Source: Candidatus Binatia bacterium (GTDB taxonomy: Bacteria; Desulfobacterota; Binatia; HRBIN30). From it: a stretch of DNA of 64,000 nt. The position numbers and the translations under genes were made by a program. Each line of letters begins with the position of its first letter. Position 1 is the first letter of the stretch. Where the stretch lies: NCBI GenBank assembly GCA_937925685.1, contig CALAMI010000005.1:62001-126000 (forward strand), written 5' to 3'. Under the pieces are notes generated by a model. It was not told where the DNA came from and did not search any database. It saw nothing but the letters and a program-made list of their open reading frames with translations. Shown piece after piece: positions 8,268-15,619 of the stretch.

Positions 8268-9217
8268 TTACTCCAACCTTCGGCGAGGTCGAGAGCTTCC
8301 TGCACGGTGGGGATGCCTGGGCGTCCGCCGATCGCCCGGCACTTCAGGGCCGATGCTGCTGCAGCGAACCGCAAGGTCTTTTCCGTCGTCCAACCCAAGA
8401 CGAGCCCGTAAATACAACCAGCGTGAAATACATCCCCTGCCCCTGTGGAGTCCACCGCGTGGACCGGGTACCCACGCACGAAATACTCGCGACCGCGCAC
8501 GTTGGCTAATGCCCCGCCTGGCCCAAGGGTTGCGGCAGTAAACCACGGACCGAATTTGGCGGCGAGCCGTAGGGCGCGAGAGAGGTCTTCTGTGGCGGTT
8601 AAGCGTAGGGGAAACTCCGGTGATGTGATAACGACGTCGCTCAGGGCCAGGAGCTGCTCGATGCCCGACGATGGCTGATCCACATCGAGCACGACCAACG
8701 CACCACCTGCTTTTGCTACTTGTGCAGCAGCGATGGCCAGCCGCAAATCGACTGCGTCGAGAAGCACGGCGGTTGCAACGCGCAAGTGTTCAAGGGTGGG
8801 CGTGTTCAGCTCCTTTAAGGTTAACTCGCCCCCGGGTTGATAGAGCACCGATCGTTCCCCTGTGACCTGGTCGATGAGGATAACCGAAACGGGTTGGGTG
8901 CTGTTTGGGCGAAACTCCGCGGGTGCTAGATCCACGCCCTCTCTAGCCAGGGCCCCCCGGGCGAGATGACCGCCCGGATCGTCTGCAAAGACCCCCGCGT
9001 ACGCAGTCTTCAGACCCCAACGTTGGAGTGCCACGAGGGCTGTGGGTACTTGCCCTCCAGGTTGCACCTCGTAGTGCACCAACGGTTGCTTGCCATCTAA
9101 CCGGGGATGCCGGGCCACGAGACAGAGATGGTCAACGCTACTCGTTCCAATGCCAACGACCAGAGGCGGACGTGCGGGTAGAGCTTTTTCTGGGGATTGG
9201 CGACCACCTCGAGTCAT
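8264..9217 (-). CDS. PfkB-family carbohydrate kinase (ribokinase-like)
   Basis: A 317-residue kinase from ATG 9217, preceded by an AAGG sequence 8 bases away; an upstream in-frame start at 9271 adds a basic tail absent from the family. It has the N-terminal VGIGTSSVDHL strand, the GGQVPTALVALQRWG substrate motif, QPGGE, and the C-terminal anion-hole signature DSTGAGDVFHAG near residue 250 with the catalytic Asp. The family phosphorylates sugars or nucleosides with ATP. The exact sugar is unknown. Ribose would fit a polyprenyl-phosphoryl pentose pathway, but this is inferred only from the DprE1/DprE2 neighbours. It is the first gene of the tight operon and overlaps the next by 4 bases. Confidence 0.85.
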   Translation of the reverse strand: MTRGGRQSPEKALPARPPLVVGIGTSSVDHLCLVARHPRLDGKQPLVHYEVQPGGQVPTALVALQRWGLKTAYAGVFADDPGGHLARGALAREGVDLAPAEFRPNSTQPVSVILIDQVTGERSVLYQPGGELTLKELNTPTLEHLRVATAVLLDAVDLRLAIAAAQVAKAGGALVVLDVDQPSSGIEQLLALSDVVITSPEFPLRLTATEDLSRALRLAAKFGPWFTAATLGPGGALANVRGREYFVRGYPVHAVDSTGAGDVFHAGCIYGLVLGWTTEKTLRFAAAASALKCRAIGGRPGIPTVQEALDLAEGWSK

Positions 9218-9433
9218 TCTTCGTACCTTAATGGGTTCCAAACGCCTACACGATCTGGCGGTGACCGACAACTAGAGTTTGTCTTTGCTTATGCTGAAAG
9301 CCAGTCGCGCTGAGGCTGCCTGCTCGGTCTCCCAGCACCCGGGGGGGCGTGGTGGTGCGCACGGCTCGCGTGGCAGAAGAAAGCTGTACGGGCCCAAACC
9401 CCATGCATGGCCTGGATCCCGAAGTTGGTCTGC

Positions 9434-9880
9434 CTAGAGATGAATTGTGACCGCCGGTTGCTCCGGATCGTTAGAGTAAAGCGTGACAGTTTCTCCCTCA
9501 GCGTCGTCGTGTGCTTGCGTCTTTTTGAACCGCACTTGCAGAACGACCTCATGCCCAGGAGGAATCTCCAGAGGAAAAACACAAGGGGTGCACGGGCCGA
9601 CACATAAGACTAGAGCGTGACACGCGCTCCGTACCTCGTACAAGCGCAGGATAGCCGTGCCCCGATTCCTGATTCGAATGCCCACCGCTGCTTGCCCGGA
9701 GCACACGGAAGGTTGTGATTCAGATTGAGATGCGAACACTTCCGCCCCGATCCTCGGCGCTCGAAGAGGAAGGAGGTTGCGCGCTGTGTCCATGAGGAGC
9801 TGCAGCCCCATCGCTGCAGCTACCGCCCCCGCCAGGTACTTCCCTAAGGTCCGTATTGGTTCCACCGTCCGAGCCGCCAT
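9434..9880 (-). CDS. DUF1573-like exported or membrane-anchored protein
   Basis: A 148-residue protein. Residues 12-32 form one hydrophobic segment that would anchor it in the membrane or act as a signal sequence. The rest resembles the Ig-like DUF1573 fold: VGIRIRNRGTAILRLYEV, then three cysteines in the segment that in this family reads sCgC, a PPGHEV turn, and the ending VTLYSNDPEQPAVTIHL typical of the domain. The function of the family is not known; members are periplasmic and often found near cell-envelope genes. The gene is separated by 216 bases from the kinase operon downstream and 43 bases from the cyclase gene upstream. Confidence 0.6.
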   Translation of the reverse strand: MAARTVEPIRTLGKYLAGAVAAAMGLQLLMDTARNLLPLRAPRIGAEVFASQSESQPSVCSGQAAVGIRIRNRGTAILRLYEVRSACHALVLCVGPCTPCVFPLEIPPGHEVVLQVRFKKTQAHDDAEGETVTLYSNDPEQPAVTIHL

Positions 9881-9923
9881 GATGACCGAAAACGAAGCCT
9901 GCCGTCGGGATACCTAGGAGTTA

Positions 9924-10742
9924 CTAGGGCTCGGGCAAAATGGCGATGATTCTCGCCGGGCCTCCTGTGCCGCCACGGATTTTCATGGGCAACGCCACGA
10001 TGGTCGCCCCAATGGGGGGTAGTAAGTGGAGATTGGCCACGTTCTCGAAGGCGGGTTTGTTCGCTCCGTTAAAAACGCGGTGGGCCAGGAATTCGCGCGA
10101 CGGACCAGGGTCAATGCTCGCTGTGTCAATCGCGACCGCTGCGATGGCACGGTGCGCTACTAGAAACTCGGCGGCGGCGGCCGAAAACCCAGGGAAGTGG
10201 AGATTGCGGATGTCTTCCGGCAGGTCAGTGCCTAAATACGCACGCTTGTCTCCCCAAAACCGCCCCCACCCAGTAAAAATTGCGACGATCGCTCCGGCGG
10301 GTAGCCGACCATGGGCGCGCTCCCAAGCGAGAATGTCTGCCACCTGGACCTCATAGTCTGGGTTGGTTGACGCCGCAGCCCGTACGTCAATCACGGCCGC
10401 TGGCCCAATAAGCGAACTCAAAGGAACGGCCTCAGCTGTCCAGCCACCTTCGGCAAAGTGGATTGGAGCATCCATATGGGTACCACCGTGTTCTGCCAAG
10501 CAAAGGTTGTTGGCAGCGTACCAGTAACCTTCGGTCGTCTTTCCCCACGCCACCTTCTCCATGCGGAATGACTCACCAGTAGGCCAGTAAATGGTGTCGG
10601 GACCGAATTCGTAGGTCAGATCGACAACGCGACCAGCGTCAATCATGCCTTTGGCCTTGAGCTGAGTTCGTGCCACAGTGCAACTAACGGTAGCGAGGCT
10701 CCAGCTAAAGACTGCCGCGAGCAGAACAAGGTTTCGACTCAC
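9924..10742 (-). CDS. Exported cyclase-family hydrolase (kynurenine-formamidase-like)
   Basis: A 272-residue metal hydrolase of the PF04199 cyclase family. The signature HGGTHMDAPIHF (HxGTHxDxPxHF) near residue 82 supplies metal ligands, and IDTASIDPGPS near 200 is the second conserved block. The family hydrolyses amide or lactone bonds, for example N-formylkynurenine or isatin. An N-terminal hydrophobic stretch ending SLATVSC looks like a signal peptide, possibly a lipoprotein signal with a poor lipobox, so the enzyme is probably periplasmic. The GTG start at 10742 is the only one that gives the signal peptide. The substrate cannot be assigned and no kynurenine gene is nearby. Confidence 0.82.
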   Translation of the reverse strand: MSRNLVLLAAVFSWSLATVSCTVARTQLKAKGMIDAGRVVDLTYEFGPDTIYWPTGESFRMEKVAWGKTTEGYWYAANNLCLAEHGGTHMDAPIHFAEGGWTAEAVPLSSLIGPAAVIDVRAAASTNPDYEVQVADILAWERAHGRLPAGAIVAIFTGWGRFWGDKRAYLGTDLPEDIRNLHFPGFSAAAAEFLVAHRAIAAVAIDTASIDPGPSREFLAHRVFNGANKPAFENVANLHLLPPIGATIVALPMKIRGGTGGPARIIAILPEP

Positions 10743-10845
10743 GATGGGTTACCTCGACGACGTGCGAGGGTATGAAATGCAGAAGAGGCAGTCAACTGAC
10801 CTCGCGTCTGAAGGAGGCCAGTGTCAACCATGGCCTGTCTGCTCC

Positions 10846-10874
10846 TTGACTAGGGGAGCTAGCCGACGCAAATT
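10846..10874 (+). promoter_or_regulatory. Possible sigma-70 promoter for the sigma-factor gene
   Basis: TTGACT (10846-10851) is followed after 17 bases by CAAATT (10869-10874), which would be a good -35 and a poor -10. It would give a leader of about 120 bases before the ATG at 11000. The 257-base divergent gap to the cyclase gene otherwise shows nothing clear. Confidence 0.25.
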
Positions 10875-10999
10875 AGGCGGCGATTTCCCAATGGGCATGT
10901 CTGTTCCCGGGGGCGCGTTTCTACGAAGCGGTGAAAGAAAGTATAAATTGGACTGGACCTTCGGTGAATTTTCGCCCAGAATATCCGTCGGAATTGACT

Positions 11000-12172
11000 A
11001 TGTTTGACATGGATTACACTAACGATAACAACGTTTTGGAAAGGGAAGACGAGCTTCGCGCTGACGAGGCTATGGAACTCAGCGAAACCTCGCCCGAGGA
11101 CCTTAGCGAGTTGGAGGCGCGCGACGTCGAGTCGTTGTTTTCTGCCGATTTGGCGACGACTTCGGTGTTAAGCCGAGCAGAGGAAGAGGCTTTGGCGCGG
11201 AGGATTGCCAAAGCACGCGGCCGCATTTTGCGAGTTTTGAGACAGGCGAAAACCCTAAGCCGGGTTGCGTTGGAGGACGCCGGGCGTGGGGTCATTCTTC
11301 CAGAGGAAGACTTCCGAGAGCGGGAGACGGTAACCATCCTCCGTTATGCGGAAGCAGCCTTGCAGAATCGGAAGTTGCTGAAGCAGATCCGTTTCAAAAA
11401 CGTGGCTCGGTTGCGCAGGTTTGTGAGAGACCTGACGCGGGCATTGGACGAATACCGGGTGTTGCGCGATGAAATGATGCGCGCCAACTTGCGCCTCGTC
11501 AATCTCTTTGCACGCCGGTACCGTCATCCTGTACTGACCTCGCTGGATCTTTTCCAAGAGGGTACGATTGGACTGTTGCGCGCGATCGAGAAGTACGACC
11601 CGCAGCGCAACATCAAGTTTAGCACTTACGCAACTTGGTGGATTTGGCAGCAACTCAGCCGGGCAGCGGACATGCAAGGCTCGTTGATTCGCTTGCCAGT
11701 ACACTGGAATCAGTTCCGGCGTCGTATCGGTCGAGATGCGCGCGAGCTGGCAATGGAGAACGAGGGGCCGGTGTCGCGCGAGGAGATTGCGGCCTCGCAC
11801 GGCTTGGATCCCGAGCGTTTCGAGGCCATGGCTCAAAGTTTTCAGTTTCTCTCGACCGATGCGCCGATCGGTGACGAGGATGACCGTACACTTGAGAGCA
11901 CGCTGGCGGCAGAAACGCCTGAGCCTGACGAGGTGGCTGAGCACGTCTCGCTTCGTGAACGGTTGGAGGAGGCGCTAAAAAAGTTGCCGCCTCGAGAGAG
12001 TAAAATCTTGCGCCGTCGCTTTGGGCTGGATGACGACGAGACAGAGACGCTGGAACAACTTGGTAAGGAGTTCGGTGTAAGTCGCGAGCGAATTCGCCAG
12101 CTCGAAGCCAGAGGCTTGAAGATGCTTCGTCAAATTTGCGCCGAGCAAGGTCTGCAGGATTATCTGCTGTAA
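11000..12172 (+). CDS. RNA polymerase sigma-70 family factor (RpoD/RpoS-like alternative)
   Basis: A 390-residue sigma factor from ATG 11000; an upstream GTG at 10931 would add 23 unconserved residues. An acidic N-terminus is followed by region 1.2 (ATTSVLSRAEEEALARRI), region 2 (ANLRLVNLFARRY, DLFQEGTIGLLRAIEKYD, FSTYATWWIW), region 3 and region 4 (LPPRESKILRRRFGL, then a helix-turn-helix in SRERIRQLEARGL). It lacks the long region 1.1/NCR of a housekeeping RpoD, so it is a group 2-type alternative factor. In region 2.4 the usual WWIRQAITRA reads WWIWQQLSRA. The Gln that reads the -10 element in E. coli sigma-70 is kept, but the preceding Arg is Trp and the Thr is Ser. Targets are unknown. 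Confidence 0.88.
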   Translation: MFDMDYTNDNNVLEREDELRADEAMELSETSPEDLSELEARDVESLFSADLATTSVLSRAEEEALARRIAKARGRILRVLRQAKTLSRVALEDAGRGVILPEEDFRERETVTILRYAEAALQNRKLLKQIRFKNVARLRRFVRDLTRALDEYRVLRDEMMRANLRLVNLFARRYRHPVLTSLDLFQEGTIGLLRAIEKYDPQRNIKFSTYATWWIWQQLSRAADMQGSLIRLPVHWNQFRRRIGRDARELAMENEGPVSREEIAASHGLDPERFEAMAQSFQFLSTDAPIGDEDDRTLESTLAAETPEPDEVAEHVSLRERLEEALKKLPPRESKILRRRFGLDDDETETLEQLGKEFGVSRERIRQLEARGLKMLRQICAEQGLQDYLL

Positions 12173-12203
12173 GACAGCGCGGTGCCGCATGAAATAGCCC
12201 AGT

Positions 12204-12228
12204 GGTGGGGGGGAACGGTCCCCTCACC
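12204..12228. terminator. Hairpin between convergent genes
   Basis: A 9-base-pair stem (12204-12212 with 12220-12228, one G-T pair) with a 7-base loop lies between the stops of the sigma-factor gene and the convergent regulator gene. It could end transcription from both sides. There is no strong T-run. Confidence 0.45.
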
Positions 12229-12243
12229 GCGGGCATTCGCATT

Positions 12244-12537
12244 TTAGGGCTTGGGGCGGACACAATAGCGGGGCGGAGCGAGGTGCGTGCCGTGGCAACG
12301 AGGGCAGCGCGTTGGCCGCGAAAGACGTTTTCGCTCGTGGAAGGTGTAACGGCAGTCCAAGCAGGAGGCGGGAAGGATAACCAGCTGCTCCGGGGAGTGG
12401 ACAAGCGAGCGTTCGACATGGTAGAGGTGCTCGATGACGTCTCGCTCAGGAATCCGTAGCGCTTGGGATAGCCCTCTTGCGCTGTGAGGTTCGCCACGCA
12501 AAAGCTCGAGCAAAGTTTGTCGAATTGTCCGACTCAT
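12244..12537 (-). CDS. Small HTH plus zinc-ribbon predicted transcriptional regulator
   Basis: A 97-residue protein from ATG 12537. Residues 1-60 form a winged-helix HTH (IRQTLLELLRGEPHSARGLS, then ERDVIEHLYHVERSL). Residues 65-97 form a zinc ribbon with CLDC and CPRC pairs. This matches the COG3357-type family (HTH fused to Zn-ribbon) known from deltaproteobacteria and archaea; targets are unknown. The long upstream extension of this frame runs into the divergent pcm gene and is rejected. Its start ATG overlaps the divergent pcm ATG inside a CATG, so any autoregulation would also touch pcm. Confidence 0.72.
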   Translation of the reverse strand: MSRTIRQTLLELLRGEPHSARGLSQALRIPERDVIEHLYHVERSLVHSPEQLVILPASCLDCRYTFHERKRLSRPTRCPRCHGTHLAPPRYCVRPKP

Positions 12538-13306
12538 GGCTCCCTTGGCACCTAGACGTTTCCCCCTCGTCCGTAACTGCGTGGTGGGGCTTTTCGTGTT
12601 CTCCATAATCTGTTTCACTGCCGCCTGCAGAGCAATGCCGTTGGACAATGGTGAAGCCAGCCTGGAACGGGCAAAAAACGGACTATTGGAAGAACTCCAA
12701 GCAGAGGGGGTTACCGACACGCGCGTCATCGAGGCGCTGCGGAAGGTTCCGCGCGAGGAATTCGTTCGGCCGCACGACCGTCATGCCGCCTATGACAATC
12801 GCGCCCTGCCCATTGGAAAGGGGCAGACCATTTCTCAGCCCTTGATTGTCGGCTTGATGACGCAGTTGCTGGGTCTCACGGGCAACGAAAGAGTGTTAGA
12901 GGTAGGCACCGGTTCCGGATACCAGGCCGCGGTGCTGAGTCTGCTTTGCCGGGAGGTGTACTCTATAGAGATCGACCCGGAGCTTGCTGACGAGGCCCGG
13001 CAGCGTTTGGCCCGTCTGGGTTATCGGAATGTCCACGTTAAAGCTGGTGACGGGTTCTTTGGTTGGCCGGAGGTAGCCCCATTTGATGCCGTGATTGTCA
13101 CGGCGGTGGCCCCACGCGTGCCCGAGCCATTGCTAGCTCAACTCAAGGTCGATGGCGTCATGGTGATCCCTTTGGAGGAGGGGTGGGGCGAGACGTTGGT
13201 GCGGGTGCGAAAACTCGAGAACGGAACCACCAAGATGGAACGCTTTGGCGCGGTGGCCTTCGTGCCTATGCGCGGTGCGGTGCGTGCTAACGAGCCGGAG
13301 CATTGA
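12536..13306 (+). CDS. pcm: Protein-L-isoaspartate O-methyltransferase, apparently exported
   Basis: A 256-residue protein. Residues 45-250 are a complete PIMT: IEALRKVPREEFVRP, IGKGQTISQPLIVGLMTQLL, the SAM-binding VLEVGTGSGYQAAVL near residue 122, and VTAVAPRVPEPLLAQLKVDG. PIMT uses SAM to methylate isoaspartyl residues in damaged proteins and is normally cytoplasmic. Here ATG 12536 adds a basic and strongly hydrophobic segment ending FTAAC, like a lipoprotein signal peptide. If translation began at ATG 12635 instead, the protein would be an ordinary cytoplasmic PIMT of about 223 residues. Neither start has a good Shine-Dalgarno sequence, so location is unresolved. The family call itself is secure. 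Confidence 0.88.
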   Translation: MAPLAPRRFPLVRNCVVGLFVFSIICFTAACRAMPLDNGEASLERAKNGLLEELQAEGVTDTRVIEALRKVPREEFVRPHDRHAAYDNRALPIGKGQTISQPLIVGLMTQLLGLTGNERVLEVGTGSGYQAAVLSLLCREVYSIEIDPELADEARQRLARLGYRNVHVKAGDGFFGWPEVAPFDAVIVTAVAPRVPEPLLAQLKVDGVMVIPLEEGWGETLVRVRKLENGTTKMERFGAVAFVPMRGAVRANEPEH

Positions 13307-13570
13307 CGCTGCCGCTTTGATTGCTTTGGGCAACTCTCGGCCAGCGATAGCCTTGGCGGGCAGTGCCGGTTCCTCTCGCGCTCGTCCGTGTCAAAGGGGG
13401 AGAGGTCGCTCCATGACCGTGTTGCCGTGCAGCACACTGTGAGCTGAGAAATGTAATGTTACGGTTGCTGCGCCGCGGCGTCTCTTGGCAACGATTCGGT
13501 TCTGGGGTACTCGGAAGGTGAAACTGGCTGCCGCCATTTGGGCGGAGGCCGCTACGGGAGGAGGGAGCCG

Positions 13571-13984
13571 ATGAAGCAGTGGCGAATGTGGTTTGGGATC
13601 GTTCCGCTAGCAGGCATGATCCTGTCATCTCCGATCGTCTCGGCCAAGGAGCCAATTCCTCCAGCAAAGCAAGCATACCTCCGTTACTGTTCTGCTTGCC
13701 ATGGTGAGAGTGGGAAAGGGGACGGTGTGGTCTCGCACCTGATGAATCCGCGCCCAGCCGATCTTACGCAGTTGGCCAAAAAGAACAAGGGAGAGTTCCC
13801 CTTTATGCGAGTGATTCGCATCATCGATGGCCGTGAGACCATGAGGGCTCATGGAGACCCGGATATGCCGGTTTGGGGCGAAATCTTCGCCCCGGAAGTG
13901 CCAGGGGCCATGCACAAAGAGGCCAATATTCGGGGGAAGGTGCTTTTGATCACTGAGTACCTAGCTTCGATCCAAGAACAATAA
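13571..13984 (+). CDS. Exported monoheme c-type cytochrome
   Basis: A 137-residue protein from ATG 13571 with a GGAGG sequence about 7 bases upstream. An N-terminal signal peptide (FGIVPLAGMILSSPIVSA) is followed by the heme-binding CSACH in YCSACHGESGKGDG near residue 38, and a distal Met is available in MPVWGEIF. It is a class I periplasmic electron carrier, similar in layout to small cytochromes c that serve oxidases or dehydrogenases. It stands alone, 264 bases after pcm, and its redox partners are not evident here. Confidence 0.85.
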   Translation: MKQWRMWFGIVPLAGMILSSPIVSAKEPIPPAKQAYLRYCSACHGESGKGDGVVSHLMNPRPADLTQLAKKNKGEFPFMRVIRIIDGRETMRAHGDPDMPVWGEIFAPEVPGAMHKEANIRGKVLLITEYLASIQEQ

Positions 13985-14014
13985 CCGTCTCTGGACGGTC
14001 GCCGCAGCGAACGG

Positions 14015-15520
14015 TTAGAAACCGAAGCTAATGAGATCGCTTCGGCTGCGTGCATAGTCGAGAGCAAAAGAAAGCTGGGCCTCGCTTTGGGCGTGAATCT
14101 CGAAGAGAGGTTCACCCTGCCGAACCACGTCACCAACGGTTCGCAGAAGGCGAACTCCTGCGCTCACATTGGCAGGTGCGCCAGCGTGCTTAGCCACACG
14201 CGCCATGTGCCAGCAATGGATTGCACGGATCCTGCCGTCGGCCGGGGAAGGAAACTCAGCACGGAATGGTGCCTGGGGAGGGAAAGGCTGCGGACCTTGA
14301 GCCTCCAGAATTTTCTGAAACGTTTCCCACGCGCGACCGGAATCGAGCGCCTCAGCAGCAGTTCTGTAGCCATAGCCCACTGCTACCCTACCAGTTAGCT
14401 CGAGGATTCGCGCGGCGAGGTAAAGAGACTTTTCTCTGAGGTCGGCAGGCGCTTCGGGTAGGCGCTGCAACACCGCAAGGACGTCCAGCGCCTCTAGGCG
14501 CGGGCCGATTCCCCAGCCAATGGGTGCGTGGGCATCGGAAATTGCCACCTCGAGTCGGAGATCGATGGCGCGTGCCACAGCCTCAAACAGGCCAGCGAGG
14601 CGCTGAGCGTGTTCGAGGCTACGTACCTTCGCACTGGGACCGACCGGAATGTCCAACAGGACGTGCGTGGCGCCCGCGGTTTTCTTTTTGGAAAGGATTG
14701 ATGCGACCATCTGCGCCTCGGTGTCGACTTCCATTGGCCGTTCCACTGTGATGAGGATGTCATCGGCCGGGGCGAGACCAAGTGCCCCACCCCAGGCGAT
14801 GCAAGCTCCAGTGCGTTCGATAATCCGATAGAGCTGCGCTGGATCGAAGGCGACATTGGCAAGCACCGCCATCGTATCCGCGGTACCAGCGGGGCTGGTG
14901 ATCGCTCGCGACGAGGTTTTCGGTACGGTTAGGCCAAGCGCGGCGAGAATGGGTACCACGACCATCGTGGTGCGATTACCAGGGATGCCGCCGATACAGT
15001 GTTTGTCCGCAATGGGTGCGTGAGAAAAGCGCAACGCAGTGCCGGTTTGGATCATGGCTTTGGTCAAGGCCACGAGTTCTTCGAGTTGCATGGGTCTTAA
15101 GGCGCAAGCGAGAACAAACATCGACAGCTCAACTTTTGAGTACCGGTGTTCCACGACGTCCTGCAGAATCTCCAGGAACGCTGCCTCGTCGAGTGCATTC
15201 CCCCAAAGCTTACTGCGAACCAAGTCGACGCTTTTCGGCGCCGGCGCGTGGGTTGCCACGACCGACGTTCCCTCTGGCAAACCGAGGTCCCGGAAGGCGA
15301 CCTCGGAAAGGCCAATCTCATTGGCTTTGACAAGCTGGTTGGTGCAGAAGTTCAGGACGCCAATGATCTCATGAATTTTTTCGTCTCCGGGGCTCTGGCC
15401 CCAGACCCGAACTCGGTCCAAGGGGCGAAAACCTAAGTTGCCGTTTACCACGGCTTGTTCGTGAATGAACACCACGTGCTCGCTGAGAGTGTCGACGCCG
15501 ACGCGCCGGAGCTGGAACAT
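14015..15520 (-). CDS. Nucleoside/AMP phosphorylase of the thymidine phosphorylase family
   Basis: A 501-residue protein. The start at ATG 15520 was chosen because AAGGAGG lies upstream and the family N-terminus (FQLRRVGVDTLSEHVVFI) begins there; longer readings run into the divergent gene. It has the extra 85-residue N-terminal domain of the archaeal AMP-phosphorylase/long thymidine-phosphorylase group, then the catalytic part: ADKHCIGGIPGNRTTMVVVP, KTSSRAITSPAGTADTM and a C-terminal domain with RVAKHAGAP. The family breaks N-glycosidic bonds of nucleosides or nucleotides with phosphate. In archaea the long form feeds AMP into a ribose-1,5-bisphosphate/RuBisCO route, but no RuBisCO or isomerase gene is seen in this window. 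It is divergent from hydantoinase B. Confidence 0.82.
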   Translation of the reverse strand: MFQLRRVGVDTLSEHVVFIHEQAVVNGNLGFRPLDRVRVWGQSPGDEKIHEIIGVLNFCTNQLVKANEIGLSEVAFRDLGLPEGTSVVATHAPAPKSVDLVRSKLWGNALDEAAFLEILQDVVEHRYSKVELSMFVLACALRPMQLEELVALTKAMIQTGTALRFSHAPIADKHCIGGIPGNRTTMVVVPILAALGLTVPKTSSRAITSPAGTADTMAVLANVAFDPAQLYRIIERTGACIAWGGALGLAPADDILITVERPMEVDTEAQMVASILSKKKTAGATHVLLDIPVGPSAKVRSLEHAQRLAGLFEAVARAIDLRLEVAISDAHAPIGWGIGPRLEALDVLAVLQRLPEAPADLREKSLYLAARILELTGRVAVGYGYRTAAEALDSGRAWETFQKILEAQGPQPFPPQAPFRAEFPSPADGRIRAIHCWHMARVAKHAGAPANVSAGVRLLRTVGDVVRQGEPLFEIHAQSEAQLSFALDYARSRSDLISFGF

Positions 15521-15619
15521 AACCGTTCGCTTGCCTCCTTCTTTGCAGGGCTCAAAGGATATCGTACTGGAGTGCACCTTTACATGGGCCACCGCAGCCA
15601 TATACAGGCCGTGGCTGTG

